A stretch of 64,000 bases of DNA from contig NZ_CP096258.1 in NCBI RefSeq assembly GCF_023205015.1, positions 4,154,001 through 4,218,000 on the forward strand, in the 5' to 3' direction. Below the pieces are notes generated by a model. It was not told the DNA's origin. It saw nothing but the letters and a program-made list of their open reading frames with translations, and ran no database searches. The stretch's first letter is position 1. Every line of letters begins with the position of its first letter. The position numbers were made by a program, and so were the translations under genes. Shown piece by piece: positions 63,158 through 64,000 of this stretch. This stretch comes from Providencia rettgeri. Its GTDB lineage: Bacteria; Pseudomonadota; Gammaproteobacteria; Enterobacterales; Enterobacteriaceae.

Positions 63158-64000
63158 ATGAGTAAAGCACACTTGACAGAAAAGAAGTTTTCCGACTTCG
63201 CATTGCACCCTAAAGTCATTGAAGCTCTAAATAAAAAAGGCTTCAATTTTTGCACGCCTATTCAGGCGTCCACCTTGCCTTTTACTGTCGAAGGCAAAGA
63301 CGTGGCGGGTCAAGCGCAAACCGGTACAGGTAAAACGTTAGCTTTTTTAACGTCTACATTCCATTATTTATTAACTCACCCCGCAATTGAGGGTAAAAAA
63401 GCGAATCAGCCTCGTGCACTCATTATGGCACCGACACGCGAGCTCGCTGTACAAATCTATTCAGATGCTAAAGAGCTCGCTGAGTACACTGGCCTGAAAA
63501 TGGGTTTAGCCTACGGTGGTGACGGCTATGATGAGCAACTGAAGGTTTTACAAAATGGTGTTGATATCCTTATTGGTACAACTGGCCGTTTAATCGACTA
63601 CGCAAAACAAGGCCATGTCGATTTAAGTGCAATCCAAGTTGTGGTACTCGATGAAGCCGACCGTATGTATGACCTTGGTTTCATTAAAGATATCCGCTGG
63701 ATTTTCCGTCGTATGCCAGGTGCGGCAGATAGGCTTAATTTGCTATTTTCTGCAACTTTATCTTATCGCGTAAGGGAATTAGCTTTCGAACAAATGAATA
63801 ACCCTGAATATGTTGAGGTCGAACCTTTGCAAAAAACAGGTCACCGTATCAAAGAAGAGTTATTTTACCCTTCTAATGAAGAAAAAATGCGCTTGCTCCA
63901 AACGCTTCTTGAAGAAGAATGGCCAGAGCGTTGTATTATTTTCGCCAATACAAAACACCGTTGTGATGATATTTGGGCCCATTTAGCTGCCGATGGTCAT
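63158..64000 (+). CDS. rhlB: ATP-dependent RNA helicase RhlB (3' end beyond window)
   Basis: RhlB is the DEAD-box helicase of the RNA degradosome. 281 codons are present, starting MSKAHLTEKKFSDFALHP; the protein in E. coli has 421 residues, so about one third is missing at the right edge. Visible motifs: the Q motif (FCTPIQA), AQTGTGKT (I), PTRELA (Ia), TTGRL (Ib), DEAD (II), SAT (III) and the start of the second RecA domain with IIFANTKH (IV). Confidence 0.96.
   Translation, partial: MSKAHLTEKKFSDFALHPKVIEALNKKGFNFCTPIQASTLPFTVEGKDVAGQAQTGTGKTLAFLTSTFHYLLTHPAIEGKKANQPRALIMAPTRELAVQIYSDAKELAEYTGLKMGLAYGGDGYDEQLKVLQNGVDILIGTTGRLIDYAKQGHVDLSAIQVVVLDEADRMYDLGFIKDIRWIFRRMPGAADRLNLLFSATLSYRVRELAFEQMNNPEYVEVEPLQKTGHRIKEELFYPSNEEKMRLLQTLLEEEWPERCIIFANTKHRCDDIWAHLAADGH

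Overview
This window is chromosomal DNA of a gammaproteobacterium of the order Enterobacterales. The proteins are close to E. coli K-12 throughout. Base composition looks AT-rich (roughly 40% GC by eye), and the island genes fit the family Morganellaceae, most probably Providencia. The genus is inferred from composition and gene content, not from a database search. Most of the window is conserved core genome, with one accessory segment of about 9.6 kb (20.4-30.0 kb).

Layout. 1-12.9 kb corresponds to the E. coli 94-95 min block: mutL (runs off the left edge), amiB and tsaE on the minus strand, then queG, three tandem tRNA-Gly(GCC) genes, orn, rsgA, psd and mscM. The nnr gene expected beside tsaE is not there. 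The gap between queG and the tRNA-Gly genes carries two perfect DnaA boxes and an IHF consensus site, at the position where E. coli has datA. After mscM come a small membrane protein and a Sel1-repeat protein. The gene order then jumps to the E. coli 86 min block: yigL, pldB, recQ, pldA, yigI, rarD (13.9-20.3 kb).

20.4-30.0 kb is the accessory island between rarD and uvrD, where E. coli has corA. It holds a copy of an intergenic repeat, a PuuP/PlaP-type permease, a YtcJ-type amidohydrolase, a hok/sok type I toxin-antitoxin locus, an RtcB2-PrfH ribosome-rescue operon preceded by a 14-codon leader ORF, a small unknown gene, an EGLN/PHD-type prolyl hydroxylase, and an AT-rich coiled-coil protein with a cysteine-rich tail.

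30.0-64.0 kb is core again: uvrD (LexA-controlled), yigB, xerC, a DUF484 gene, dapF and lptM on the minus strand; cyaY; cyaA divergent from hemCDXY with a CRP site; the small RNA glmZ; tRNA-Pro, -Leu, -His and -Arg; yifK (thrP); the complete twelve-gene enterobacterial common antigen cluster, read from wecA down to wecG; rho; trxA; and the 5' part of rhlB, which runs off the right edge.

The ECA genes form one minus-strand unit with many 1-4 nt or slightly larger overlaps. It makes lipid-linked GlcNAc-ManNAcA-Fuc4NAc, flips it, and polymerises it to a controlled length. Several starts were revised from the longest open frame on the basis of ribosome binding sites and family length (rsgA GTG, recQ GTG, rffG TTG, mscM GTG, cyaA TTG). 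All product names rest on sequence recognition without tools.
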